This document shows, piece after piece, positions 1 to 7,486 of a stretch of 64,000 nt of DNA (the stretch's first letter is position 1; each line of letters begins with the position of its first letter). This stretch comes from AWTP1-13 sp963797005. Lineage in GTDB: Bacteria; Pseudomonadota; Alphaproteobacteria; Rhizobiales; Hyphomicrobiaceae. Both the position numbers and the translations under genes were made by a program. Under the pieces are notes generated by a model. That model saw only the letters and a program-made list of their open reading frames with translations. It was not told the DNA's origin and searched no databases. The stretch spans positions 62,001 to 126,000 of the forward strand of contig CAWCOF010000016.1 of assembly GCA_963797005.1 (NCBI GenBank), read 5' to 3'.

Positions 1-1136
1 TCGCCGTGTAGCAGATGATGGTGGCGAGCTGCAGCGTGTCGGCCACCGTGTGTGCGGCCGCGGCAATCGCATCGGCGGCGGTCGCCTGCGGCGGCGTGAG
101 CGTGGCGTGCACCAGCGCGCCATAGCTCGGGTCGCCCTCGACCGAGTTGGCGATGCGGTCCATGGTGCGGATGGCCTCGATCGGGTATTGCCCCACGGCC
201 GACTCGGCCGAGAGCATGATCGCGTCGGCGCCGTCGAACACGGCGGTGGCCACGTCCGACACCTCGGCCCGCGTCGGTACCGGCGAGGCGATCATGCTCT
301 CCAGCATCTGCGTTGCCACCACCACCGGCTTGCCGGCCGCGCGTGCACGGCCCACGATCTGCTTCTGCAGCCCGGGCACGCGCTCGACGGGCAGCTCCAC
401 GCCGAGGTCGCCCCGCGCCACCATCAGCCCGTCCGAGTGCGCGATGATGTCGTCGAGATCGGCGATGGCCGCCGGCTTCTCGATCTTCGACATCAAGGCC
501 GCGGCCTGGCCGACGATCTGGCGCGCGCGCTTCACGTCCTCGCCGCGCTGCACGAAGGAGAGCCCGACCCAGTCGACGCCCAGCCGCAGCACGAAATCGA
601 GGTCCTTCTTGTCCTTCTCCGTGAGCGGCCCGATCGGCAGCACGGTGTCGGGCAGGCTGATGCCCTTGCGGCTCGCCAGCGTGCCGCCCACCAGCACCGT
701 GGCCTCGATGCTCGACTTGTCCTTGGCGGTCACGCTCATGCGGATCTTGCCGTCGTCGAGCAGGAGCGTGTGGCCCGGCTCGACGGCCTCGAAGATTTGC
801 GGATGCGGCAGGAACACCCGCTCGGCTCCCCCGTCCGCCTCGGTGGTATCGAAGCGGAACGTGGCGCCTTCGTTCAGTGCGACGCGCTCGCCGGCTATAT
901 TCGCCCACGCGGAACTTCGGCCCCTGCAGGTCGGCGAGGATGCCGATCGGCCGGCCGAAATTGGCCTCTGCCGTGCGCACCGCCGCGTGCACCTTCTTCA
1001 CCAGGTCGAAGGGCGAGTGGCTCATGTTGATGCGGAACACGTCGACGCCGGCCTCGAACAGGCGCTCGATCATCTCCGGGGCGTACGACGCGGGTCCGAG
1101 GGTGGCAACGATCTTGACGCGCCTGGTGCGTCTCAT
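1..1136 (-). CDS. pyk: Pyruvate kinase, C-terminus cut by window edge, one frame break
   Basis: This encodes pyruvate kinase, which converts phosphoenolpyruvate and ADP to pyruvate and ATP in the cytosol. The N-terminus has the family signature KIVATLGPAS and then the barrel motif INMSH. Further on come LADLQGPK, KIEKP, MVARGDLGVE and the MLESM/AEVSDVA region. The window ends in the C-terminal domain near ATIICYTA, roughly 100 residues before the usual end. The reading frame shifts once near position 893: residues up to VGEYS read in one frame and ERVALNEG onward in the next, equal to one extra base. Everything on both sides fits the family, so I read this as a sequencing error rather than decay. 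The start codon overlaps the stop of the upstream DUF1036 gene (ATGA), which suggests co-translation. Confidence 0.93.
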   Translation of the reverse strand, partial: MRRTRRVKIVATLGPASYAPEMIERLFEAGVDVFRINMSHSPFDLVKKVHAAVRTAEANFGRPIGILADLQGPKFRVGEYSRRARRTERRRHVPLRYHRGGRGSRAGVPAASANLRGRRAGPHAPARRRQDPHERDRQGQVEHRGHGAGGRHAGEPQGHQPARHRAADRAAHGEGQEGPRFRAAAGRRLGRALLRAARRGREARAPDRRPGRGLDVEDREAGGHRRSRRHHRALGRADGGAGRPRRGAARRARARAAEADRGPCTRGRQAGGGGNADAGEHDRLAGTDAGRGVGRGHRRVRRRRRDHALGRVGRGAIPDRGHPHHGPHRQLGRGRPELWRAGARHAHAAAGDRRRCDCRGRTHGGRHAAARHHHLLHG

Positions 1137-1648
1137 CTTGTTTTAGCGCCCCCTTCGCTGGGATCTGTCAGGCGGATGGTCCAGGCCTTCGCGTCCTGTG
1201 TGTCGACCTCGAAGAAGCCGGTGCCCTTATAGCCGCGCCGCTCGCAGTCCTGAACCCCTCGAATCGTGAATGTTTTGTCTGCCGTGCACATGACGGACTT
1301 GCCCGCCCACTCGCCGCCGCGGTCGTAGTCGATGGCGTGAACATAGTAGAACCGGCTCGCGAGTGTCCCCTTGAAAAGGGTCTCGCAGGTCTGGGCGGCG
1401 ACGTTCCACCAGCCTTCGGTCGTCCAGCCGTTGGCATCCTGGTAGCCGATGGCGACGCCCACGCGGCTCGCGGTGGTATTGCAGAGCTTGAGATCGCCCG
1501 GCGGTGAGCGCGCCGCGGTCTGCTGATCGCACGCGCCGAGCAGGCTGGACACGGCCGCGCAGGCGAGCGTGGTGAATAGCTGTCGCGACCGCGTCGGGGC
1601 CGATGTCCGCCTCGCCTGGTTCCTCGGATGGCTTTGAAACGGAGGCAT
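1133..1648 (-). CDS. DUF1036 family secreted protein
   Basis: This is a 171-residue protein with a DUF1036 domain of unknown function. The N-terminus has a basic stretch followed by a hydrophobic segment ending LLGAC, which looks like a lipoprotein or secretion signal. The domain follows as LKLCNTTASRVGVAIGY, then GWTTEGWW, YDRGGEWAG and GFFEVDT, all typical of the family. Cysteines in the domain (CNTT, CETL, MCTAD, DCERRG) could form disulfides outside the cytoplasm. The gene sits between glycerate kinase and pyruvate kinase and overlaps the pyk start by 4 bases. That order recurs in Rhizobiales as far as I know. An alternative upstream start at 1676 lies in another frame and is not used. 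Function is not known. Confidence 0.85.
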   Translation of the reverse strand: MPPFQSHPRNQARRTSAPTRSRQLFTTLACAAVSSLLGACDQQTAARSPPGDLKLCNTTASRVGVAIGYQDANGWTTEGWWNVAAQTCETLFKGTLASRFYYVHAIDYDRGGEWAGKSVMCTADKTFTIRGVQDCERRGYKGTGFFEVDTQDAKAWTIRLTDPSEGGAKTR

Positions 1649-1659
1649 GAGCGTGGGCT

Positions 1660-2994
1660 TCAGGATCGGCCTTCAACCAGGATGGCGCGGAAGTCGTTGA
1701 CGTTGGTCTGCGTCGGGCCGGGGACGATCAGCCCGCCGGCGGCCTCGAAGTAGGAGGTCGCGTCATTGTTGTCGAGGAACATCTGGGCATCGAGGTGACG
1801 TGCGCGGTCGAGCGTGGACTGATCCACAATCGCGCCGGCCGGGTCGCTGGCCTTGCCCTCGCCGCCGTCGATGCCGTCGGTATCCGCCGCCAGCGCGGCG
1901 ATACCTGGCTCGCTGCCGAGCGCGATGGCGAGCGCCAGCGCGTATTCCTGGCAGCGGCCGCCGCGGCCCTTGGCGTTGCGCACCGTGACCGAGAGTTCGC
2001 CCCCGCTGATGATGGCGGCGCGGCGGCCTGCGACCTTCGCCTCGCGTGCAAGCGCGGCGTGGCGCTGTGCCACCTCGCGCGCCTCCCCCGCAACACTGTC
2101 GCCGAGGCCGATCACCTCGTAGCCGCCGCGGCGCGCCATGTCGGCAGCGGCAGCAAGTGCGGCGGCAGGCGTGGCGATGATCCGATATTCAGCGCTGGCG
2201 AACGCGGGATCATCGGGCTTGGGTGTCTCGTTGAGCGGGTCGGCGAGCGCCACGGCCACGGCTGGCGGAACGGTCAAGCCCAGCGCGTGCATGGCCGGCC
2301 GGCGCCGTTCGAGCACGGCTCGCGCATCGGCGAGCGTCGTCGGGTCGGGGACGGTCGGGCCGGAGCCGATGGTGGCGGGGTCGTCGCCCGGCACATCGGA
2401 GATGGCGAGGGTGAGCATGCGCGCGGCGGTAGCCTTGCGCAGGCGTCCGCCCTTGATGCGCGAGATGTGGCGGCGGACCGTGTTGGTCTCGTGGATGTCG
2501 GCGCCGCATTTCAGCAGCGCCCGGGTCAGCGCGATCTTGGTCTCGAGGTCTAGTCCTGTCGCCGGCGCGGCCCACAGCGAGGACGCACCGCCCGACAGCA
2601 GCACCAGCACCACGTCCCGATCCGTCGCGCTGCCGACGAGCGCCAGGGCTTTCTCGGCGGCGCGTTGGCTGGCCGCGTCCGGTGTCGGATGGCGCGCGGG
2701 GAGGATCTCGATCTTGCGTGGCCGCTCGGCGGTCAGCGCCTCCAGCGCAGCATGCGGGGGCGTGGTGAAGCCGAAGATGCGGTCGAGGGCGCCGCTCTTG
2801 CGGTAGTGCGCCTCGGCGGCAATCGCCATGGCGGCTGCCGCCTTCCCCGCCCCGACGATGACGAGCCGTCCGCCGTCCGGCGGCGCCGGCAGGTGTGGTG
2901 GCAGGCACACGTCGGGGTGCGCTGCCCCGACCGCGGCATGGTAAAGGGCGAGCAGGGTGGCGCGCGGATCGGAGTTGCCCGCCTTTGCCGCCAT
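1660..2994 (-). CDS. gckA: Glycerate 2-kinase (MOFRL family)
   Basis: This 444-residue protein is a glycerate kinase of the DUF4147/MOFRL family, which phosphorylates D-glycerate to 2-phosphoglycerate using ATP. The N-terminal half has VIVGAGKAAAAMA and VVLVLLSGGASSLWAAP. The middle carries NTVRRHISRIKGGRL and ISDVPGDDPATIGSGPT. The C-terminal MOFRL domain has IISGGELSVTV, GRGGRCQEYALALA and ADTDGIDG near the end. Length matches the family. It heads a run with DUF1036 and pyk just downstream (11 bp gap, then a 4-bp overlap), so glycerate could be fed into lower glycolysis to pyruvate. In methylotrophs this enzyme belongs to the serine cycle, but nothing else in the window proves that role here. 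Confidence 0.92.
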   Translation of the reverse strand: MAAKAGNSDPRATLLALYHAAVGAAHPDVCLPPHLPAPPDGGRLVIVGAGKAAAAMAIAAEAHYRKSGALDRIFGFTTPPHAALEALTAERPRKIEILPARHPTPDAASQRAAEKALALVGSATDRDVVLVLLSGGASSLWAAPATGLDLETKIALTRALLKCGADIHETNTVRRHISRIKGGRLRKATAARMLTLAISDVPGDDPATIGSGPTVPDPTTLADARAVLERRRPAMHALGLTVPPAVAVALADPLNETPKPDDPAFASAEYRIIATPAAALAAAADMARRGGYEVIGLGDSVAGEAREVAQRHAALAREAKVAGRRAAIISGGELSVTVRNAKGRGGRCQEYALALAIALGSEPGIAALAADTDGIDGGEGKASDPAGAIVDQSTLDRARHLDAQMFLDNNDATSYFEAAGGLIVPGPTQTNVNDFRAILVEGRS

Positions 2995-3180
2995 CGCTGC
3001 TACCCGCCCCTGGAAATTTCCGCCGATGCGGCATCATTGCCGGCGCTTGGCCGCCAGCGTCAAGCTACCCAACCATGACTATCGCCAAGCTAAGCGCAAG
3101 GCAGACTGCCTCTTTTCTGAGCGATCTGCCCAGCGTGCGTGTTCTGGCTCCGCGCGGCTGCCCTTACTATAGTTGCGCGT

Positions 3181-4050
3181 ATGGCTGAGGACGGATCGAG
3201 GGCACCCCACATCGCCGCTGTCGAGGAGGACAGCTACACAGTTCTTCCCGGGCGCGCCGACGCCGGCCTCGTCATCCTTTGCGACCATGCCGGCAACGCC
3301 CTGCCGCAAGCCTATGGCACGCTCGGACTGCCCGCCGACCAGCTCAAGCGGCATATCGCGTACGATATCGGTGCGCGTGAGGTGACACGTGCCCTGGCGG
3401 CGGCGCTTGGCGTACCCGCAGTGCTGACGCACTACTCGCGTCTGCTGATCGATCCGAACCGCGGCCGTGACGACCCCACGCAGATCATGCGCCTCTCCGA
3501 CGGCGCGGTGATCCCCGGCAACCGCTACCTGGACGAGGCCGAGCGCGAGCGGCGCGGGCGCCTCTACTACGAGCCCTACCACCGCGCCATCGATGCCGTG
3601 ATCGACGCCTGCCTTGCCAGCGGCACGGCGCCGGCGGTGCTGTCGATCCATTCCTTCACCGAGAGCTGGAAGATGGTGGCGCGGCCCTGGCACGTGGGTG
3701 TGCTGTGGGACGAGAAGGACGCGCGGCTGGCGCAGCCGCTGCTAGATCGCTTCCACGCCGAGGGTGATCTGATCGTGGGCGAGAACGAGCCTTACGCCGG
3801 CCAGCTCGAGGGCGACTGCCTCTGGCAGCACGGTACCCAGCGGGGCCTCGTCAACGCCATCATCGAGATCCGCCAGGACCTGATCCGCGACGACCAGGGC
3901 CAGGAGCAATGGGCGAGACGGCTCGGCCGCATTGTCGGTATGATCTTGCGCAATACGTTGGGCGACCCCAATAACATCGCAAACGCGGCTGCCCTGGGCG
4001 GCGCTTCCCGGTGCCACAGGGCCGCCAGCATAGATGGAGACGGTCCATGA
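3181..4050 (+). CDS. N-formylglutamate amidohydrolase family protein
   Basis: This 289-residue protein belongs to the N-formylglutamate amidohydrolase family of zinc-dependent amidases. Family features seen are VILCDHAGNALP near the N-terminus, HIAYDIGA, LIDPNRGRDDPTQI, SIHSFTE in the middle and ENEPYAG plus the late EIRQDLI stretch. The first methionine that gives a family-like N-terminus is MAEDGSRAP at 3181; an in-frame start at 3139 would add 14 residues of no likeness. The stop overlaps the ATG of the DUF1244 gene by 4 bases (ATGA). This group of short stand-alone members is common in Rhizobiales. The true substrate is not shown, because no hut genes are nearby. Confidence 0.85.
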   Translation: MAEDGSRAPHIAAVEEDSYTVLPGRADAGLVILCDHAGNALPQAYGTLGLPADQLKRHIAYDIGAREVTRALAAALGVPAVLTHYSRLLIDPNRGRDDPTQIMRLSDGAVIPGNRYLDEAERERRGRLYYEPYHRAIDAVIDACLASGTAPAVLSIHSFTESWKMVARPWHVGVLWDEKDARLAQPLLDRFHAEGDLIVGENEPYAGQLEGDCLWQHGTQRGLVNAIIEIRQDLIRDDQGQEQWARRLGRIVGMILRNTLGDPNNIANAAALGGASRCHRAASIDGDGP

Positions 4051-4358
4051 CCAAGCTCGACAAGGCGCTGCAGACCGAGTTCGAGGCTGCGGCATTCCGG
4101 CGGCTCCTGAAGCACCTGCGCGAGCGCTCGGACGTGCAGAACATCGACATGATGAATCTGGCCGGCTTCTGCCGCAACTGCCTCTCCAACTGGTATCAGG
4201 ACGCGGCCAAGGAGAGAGGCCTGGAGCTGAGCAAAGATGGCGCGCGCGAGGTGATCTACGGCATGCCCTACAAGGAGTGGCAAGCCAAGCACCAGAAGGA
4301 AGCGAGCCCCGAGCAGAAGGCCGCCTTCGAGAAATCCAAGCCCCAAGGCGCGCATTGA
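4047..4358 (+). CDS. DUF1244 family small protein
   Basis: This 103-residue protein is a DUF1244 member. The family is recognised by FRRLLKHLRERSDVQNID followed by MNLAGFCRNCLSNWY, which holds two cysteines three apart, and by GMPYKEWQAKHQ near the end. No signal peptide or membrane segment is present, so it should be cytosolic. The start codon overlaps the stop of the amidohydrolase-family gene (ATGA), so the two are probably translated together. The C-terminus runs into a strong inverted repeat shared with the convergent threonine aldolase gene. Its biochemical role is unknown. Confidence 0.88.
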   Translation: MTKLDKALQTEFEAAAFRRLLKHLRERSDVQNIDMMNLAGFCRNCLSNWYQDAAKERGLELSKDGAREVIYGMPYKEWQAKHQKEASPEQKAAFEKSKPQGAH

Positions 4359-4387
4359 GGGTAGCCGTCGCGACGCCTCAAGCGCGC
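4348..4387. terminator. Inverted repeat over two convergent stop codons
   Basis: The arms are 4348-4360 and 4376-4387. They pair GCGCGC and TTGAGG with their complements, leaving a single bulged A and a 15-base loop. The stop codons of the DUF1244 gene (4356-4358) and of the convergent threonine aldolase gene (4378-4380) both lie inside the stem. No run of T follows on either strand, so this is a candidate bidirectional terminator or mRNA end-protecting hairpin rather than a classical intrinsic terminator. Confidence 0.5.
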
Positions 4388-5445
4388 GACAATTCCTGCC
4401 GGATCAGGCCAAGCGCCTCCTCGATCATGGGCGCCGTGACGTCGAGATGCGTGCAGGCGCGCACGCGCCCGCCGAGCAGGCTCACGAGCACGCCTTCGCG
4501 CTGCAGGCGCTGCGCCAGCTCCGCTGCTGCGAGGCCGGCGCCCGCCGGATCGAAGTAGACGAGATTGGTGTCGGGCTCCTCCACGGCAACGCCCGGCATC
4601 TGACGAAGCCCGCGCGCCAGCGCCTTGGCGTTGGCGTGGTCCTCGGCGAGCCTCTGGACGTTGTGGTCGAGCGCATAGAGACACGCCGCCGCGCAGATGC
4701 CGGCCTGGCGCATCGACCCGCCAAGGCGCTGCTTCCAGCGCCACGCGTCGTCGATGAAGGCCCGGCTTCCCGTGAGGACGGCACCCAGTGGTGCACCGAG
4801 GCCCTTGGTGAAGTCGAGCCAGACGGAATCGAAGCCGGCCGCCATCTCCCTGGCCGGCACGCCCGAGGCGACGGCCGCGTTCATCAGTCGCGCCCCGTCC
4901 ATGTGCGTCGCCCAGCCTTGCTCGCGCGCAACCGCCACGACCCCGTTGAGCTGCTGGAGCGGCCACACCGTGCCGCCGCCGATGTTGGCCGTCTGCTCCA
5001 CCTCGAGCAGCCGCTGGCGCGGCGCGTAGCGCGTGCGCGGCCGGATGGCGGCGCGTACGTCGTCGGCGGTGAAGAGCCCGCGCGGTCCCTGCAACGGCAG
5101 CACCTGCACACCCGTCAGCGCGGCATGGGCACCGCCTTCGCTCGTCAGGATGTGGCTCGTCTGGTGAGCGATCACCTCATCACCCGCGCGGCAGTGCGTG
5201 CGGACGCCGATCACGTTGCACATCGTGCCGGACGGGAGGAAGACGGCAGCCTCCTTGCCCAGCAGCTCGGCCATTCGGTCGCACAGGGCGTGCACCGTAG
5301 GGTCGCTGCCGTGCTGCTCATCGCCCACCTCCGCGCGCATCATGGCCTCTTTCATGGCCCGCGTCGGACGCGTCTGCGTATCGGAATAGAGGTTGATGCG
5401 CACGGGGCCCGGGCCATCGGGCTGGCGGGGAGGGGTGTAAGTCAT
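4378..5445 (-). CDS. ltaE: Low-specificity L-threonine aldolase family enzyme
   Basis: This 355-residue protein is a fold-type I PLP enzyme of the threonine aldolase/beta-eliminating lyase family. It cleaves L-threonine or L-allo-threonine to glycine and acetaldehyde. Visible motifs are LYSDTQTRPTRAMKEAM, GDEQHGSDPTV, VFLPSGTMCN, TANIGGGTVWP, HMDGARLMNA and DFTKGLGAPLGAVL, where the lysine should bind PLP. The late GGSMRQAG and GGRVRACTHLDVT also fit. Length matches the family. It is a single gene facing the DUF1244 gene, with the stops about 20 bp apart. Substrate range cannot be told from sequence. Confidence 0.87.
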   Translation of the reverse strand: MTYTPPRQPDGPGPVRINLYSDTQTRPTRAMKEAMMRAEVGDEQHGSDPTVHALCDRMAELLGKEAAVFLPSGTMCNVIGVRTHCRAGDEVIAHQTSHILTSEGGAHAALTGVQVLPLQGPRGLFTADDVRAAIRPRTRYAPRQRLLEVEQTANIGGGTVWPLQQLNGVVAVAREQGWATHMDGARLMNAAVASGVPAREMAAGFDSVWLDFTKGLGAPLGAVLTGSRAFIDDAWRWKQRLGGSMRQAGICAAACLYALDHNVQRLAEDHANAKALARGLRQMPGVAVEEPDTNLVYFDPAGAGLAAAELAQRLQREGVLVSLLGGRVRACTHLDVTAPMIEEALGLIRQELSRA

Positions 5446-5629
5446 CGGCGTTTCTCGTATCGCGCGAGCGACAGTGTGCGGCAGCTTGGCAGGCTACCAC
5501 GGCGCCGCCGGGGCGTCAGGTTTTGCGGGGATTGGTAAAGGCGCAGGGTGCGACCACACGATGCATGTTGCCGGCGTCATCGCCAGCGTCATCGCCTGGC
5601 GCTTGCGCCGACTGGTCGCAGCGAACCAC

Positions 5630-5657
5630 TTGACATAGAGTGCCACCCGCCTAAGTA
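5630..5657 (+). promoter_or_regulatory. Candidate sigma-70-type promoter for the gld operon
   Basis: A perfect TTGACA at 5630-5635, preceded by C as in the alphaproteobacterial form, is followed after 16 bases by TAAGTA at 5652-5657, which is a weak -10. It lies about 115 bp before the first gene of the transporter operon. The rest of the gap from 5446 to 5773 holds no gene I can support. It has a short direct repeat of CGTCATCGCC near 5577-5596 and a purine-rich AGGAGGAAAG just before the ATG at 5774, which should be the ribosome binding site. Confidence 0.4.
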
Positions 5658-5773
5658 GGCCCGTGGCAAGGCGAAAAGCTCGACAGCTTGATTTGCCCCG
5701 CTCCGCCCTTGCCGGCAAAAGACATCACAATCGCGCTGCGTTCAACAGCCGGTAAGGCGAAGGAGGAAAGCGC

Positions 5774-6736
5774 ATGGCGGTGTTGATCGAAGCTAAGAAT
5801 TTGCACAAACGCTTCGGCGAGATCGTCGCCGTCGACGGCATATCGCTCGAGGTCGGACGCGGCGAGGTGCTCGGCTTCCTGGGGCCGAACGGCGCCGGCA
5901 AGTCGACCACCATGAAAATGATCACCGGCTTCCTCGACCCGGACGCGGGCAGCGTGCGCATTGCCGGCATCGACATGTTCGAGGCCCCGAAGGCGGCGAA
6001 ACGACAGCTCGGCTATCTCCCGGAGGGCGCGCCGGCCTACGGCGACATGACGCCCCAGGCTTTCCTCGCCTTCATCGCCGCCATCCGTGGCTTCGAGCGC
6101 GACGAGGCCAAGAAGCGCGTCGCCGTTGCCAGCGAGAAGGCCGGGCTCGGCTCCGTGCTCCACCAGAAGATCGACACGTTGTCCAAGGGCTTCAAGCGCC
6201 GCGTCGCCATCGCCCAGGCGATCCTGCACGACCCTGAGGTGCTGGTCATGGACGAGCCGACCGACGGCCTCGATCCCAACCAGAAGCACCAGGTGCGCAG
6301 GCTGATCGACGAGATGGCGGCCGAGAAGGCCATCATCGTCTCGACCCACATCCTCGAGGAGGTGGAGGCGGTGTGCTCGCGCGCCATCATCATCAATCGG
6401 GGCCGTATCGTCGCCGACGGCACTGCCGAGGATCTCATGCGGCGGCTTCCCCATCACGGTGCCATCGCCATCAAGGTGCGCGCTGACCGAGCCGGCGCCG
6501 TGACGAGCGCGCTGTCGGGCTTCTCCGGCCTCATCACGGTGGAGACCATCGGCAGCGCCAACGGCAGCGTGCAGCTGCGCGCCATGCCCAAGCACGGCGC
6601 CACCATCGCTTCCGATCTCGCCGCCTTCATCCGCCAGAAATCGATCGAGGTCGACGAGCTCTTCGTCGAGCGCGGCAACCTCGACGACGTCTTCCGCGAG
6701 ATCACCACGTCGGACGACGGAGGGCGCCATGCGTGA
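5774..6736 (+). CDS. ABC transporter ATP-binding protein, GldA-like
   Basis: This 320-residue protein is the ATPase of an ABC-2 type transporter. It has a Walker A GPNGAGKST near residue 40, the Q-loop region, an LSKGFKRRVAIAQAI signature near 136, and Walker B LVMDEPTDGLDP near 157, followed by the switch histidine in STHILEEVE. The C-terminal 100 residues are the extra domain often found in GldA and NosF/CcmA-like ATPases. A strong ribosome binding site (AGGAGG) precedes the ATG. The stop overlaps the start of the permease gene by 8 bases. With the following permease, GldG-like and DUF4340 genes it forms the widespread gld-type operon. In Bacteroidetes it is linked to gliding; the cargo in alphaproteobacteria is unknown. 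Confidence 0.9.
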   Translation: MAVLIEAKNLHKRFGEIVAVDGISLEVGRGEVLGFLGPNGAGKSTTMKMITGFLDPDAGSVRIAGIDMFEAPKAAKRQLGYLPEGAPAYGDMTPQAFLAFIAAIRGFERDEAKKRVAVASEKAGLGSVLHQKIDTLSKGFKRRVAIAQAILHDPEVLVMDEPTDGLDPNQKHQVRRLIDEMAAEKAIIVSTHILEEVEAVCSRAIIINRGRIVADGTAEDLMRRLPHHGAIAIKVRADRAGAVTSALSGFSGLITVETIGSANGSVQLRAMPKHGATIASDLAAFIRQKSIEVDELFVERGNLDDVFREITTSDDGGRHA

Positions 6737-7475
6737 GCTTGTCCGCAACACCTGGATCATCGCCAGGCGCGAGTTCGCGGCCTATTTCGCCACCCCGCTC
6801 GCCATGGTGTTCCTCACCATCTTCGTGGCGCTGACCGGCGCCTTTGCCTTCTACGTCGGCGGCTTCTTCGAGCGCGGCCAGGCCGATCTTGCGCCCTTCT
6901 TCCAGTATCACCCATGGCTCTACCTGATCCTGGTGCCGGCGGTCGGCATGCGGCTGTGGGCGGAGGAGCGCAAGACCGGAACCATCGAGCTCTTGATGAC
7001 GCTGCCGATCTCGCCGTGGGAGGCGATCCTCGGCAAGTTCTTCGCCGCGTGGGGCTTCGTCGGCGTGGCGCTGCTCCTCACCACGCCGATGTGGATCACC
7101 GTCAACGTGCTGGGCAATCCCGACAACGGCGTGATCCTGGCGAGCTATATCGGCAGCTTCCTGATGGCGGGGGCTTTCCTGGCGATCGGGTCGTGCATCT
7201 CGGCGCTGACCCGCAATCAGGTGATTGCCTTCATCGTCTCGGCCACCATCTGCTTCCTGCTGGTCATGAGCGGTCTGGAGCTCGTCTTGAACGTGCTGCG
7301 CGCCTGGACGCCCGGGTTCGTGGTTACGGCCGTCTCTTCCTTGAGCTTCCTTTCCCACTTCGAGCGCATCACCAAGGGCGTGTTCGAGCTCTCGAGCTTC
7401 GTCTTCTACGTTTCGCTCATCGTCTTTGCCCTGTTCGCCAACAGGATCTTTGTCGAGCTGAAGAAAGCCGACTGA
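6729..7475 (+). CDS. ABC-2 type permease, GldF-like
   Basis: This 248-residue membrane protein is the permease partner of the preceding ATPase. It starts with an amphipathic stretch, TWIIARREFAAYFATPLA, then about six hydrophobic segments. These include the pairs near residues 22-45, 58-75, 105-130, 140-165, 170-195 and 215-240. The motif GTIELLMTLPISPWEAILGKF between the second and third segments is typical of GldF and related ABC-2 permeases. The gene overlaps the ATPase gene by 8 bases and is followed 11 bases later by the GTG start of the GldG-like gene, so the operon is tightly coupled. Confidence 0.9.
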   Translation: MRELVRNTWIIARREFAAYFATPLAMVFLTIFVALTGAFAFYVGGFFERGQADLAPFFQYHPWLYLILVPAVGMRLWAEERKTGTIELLMTLPISPWEAILGKFFAAWGFVGVALLLTTPMWITVNVLGNPDNGVILASYIGSFLMAGAFLAIGSCISALTRNQVIAFIVSATICFLLVMSGLELVLNVLRAWTPGFVVTAVSSLSFLSHFERITKGVFELSSFVFYVSLIVFALFANRIFVELKKAD

Positions 7476-7486
7476 GGAGTAGCACC

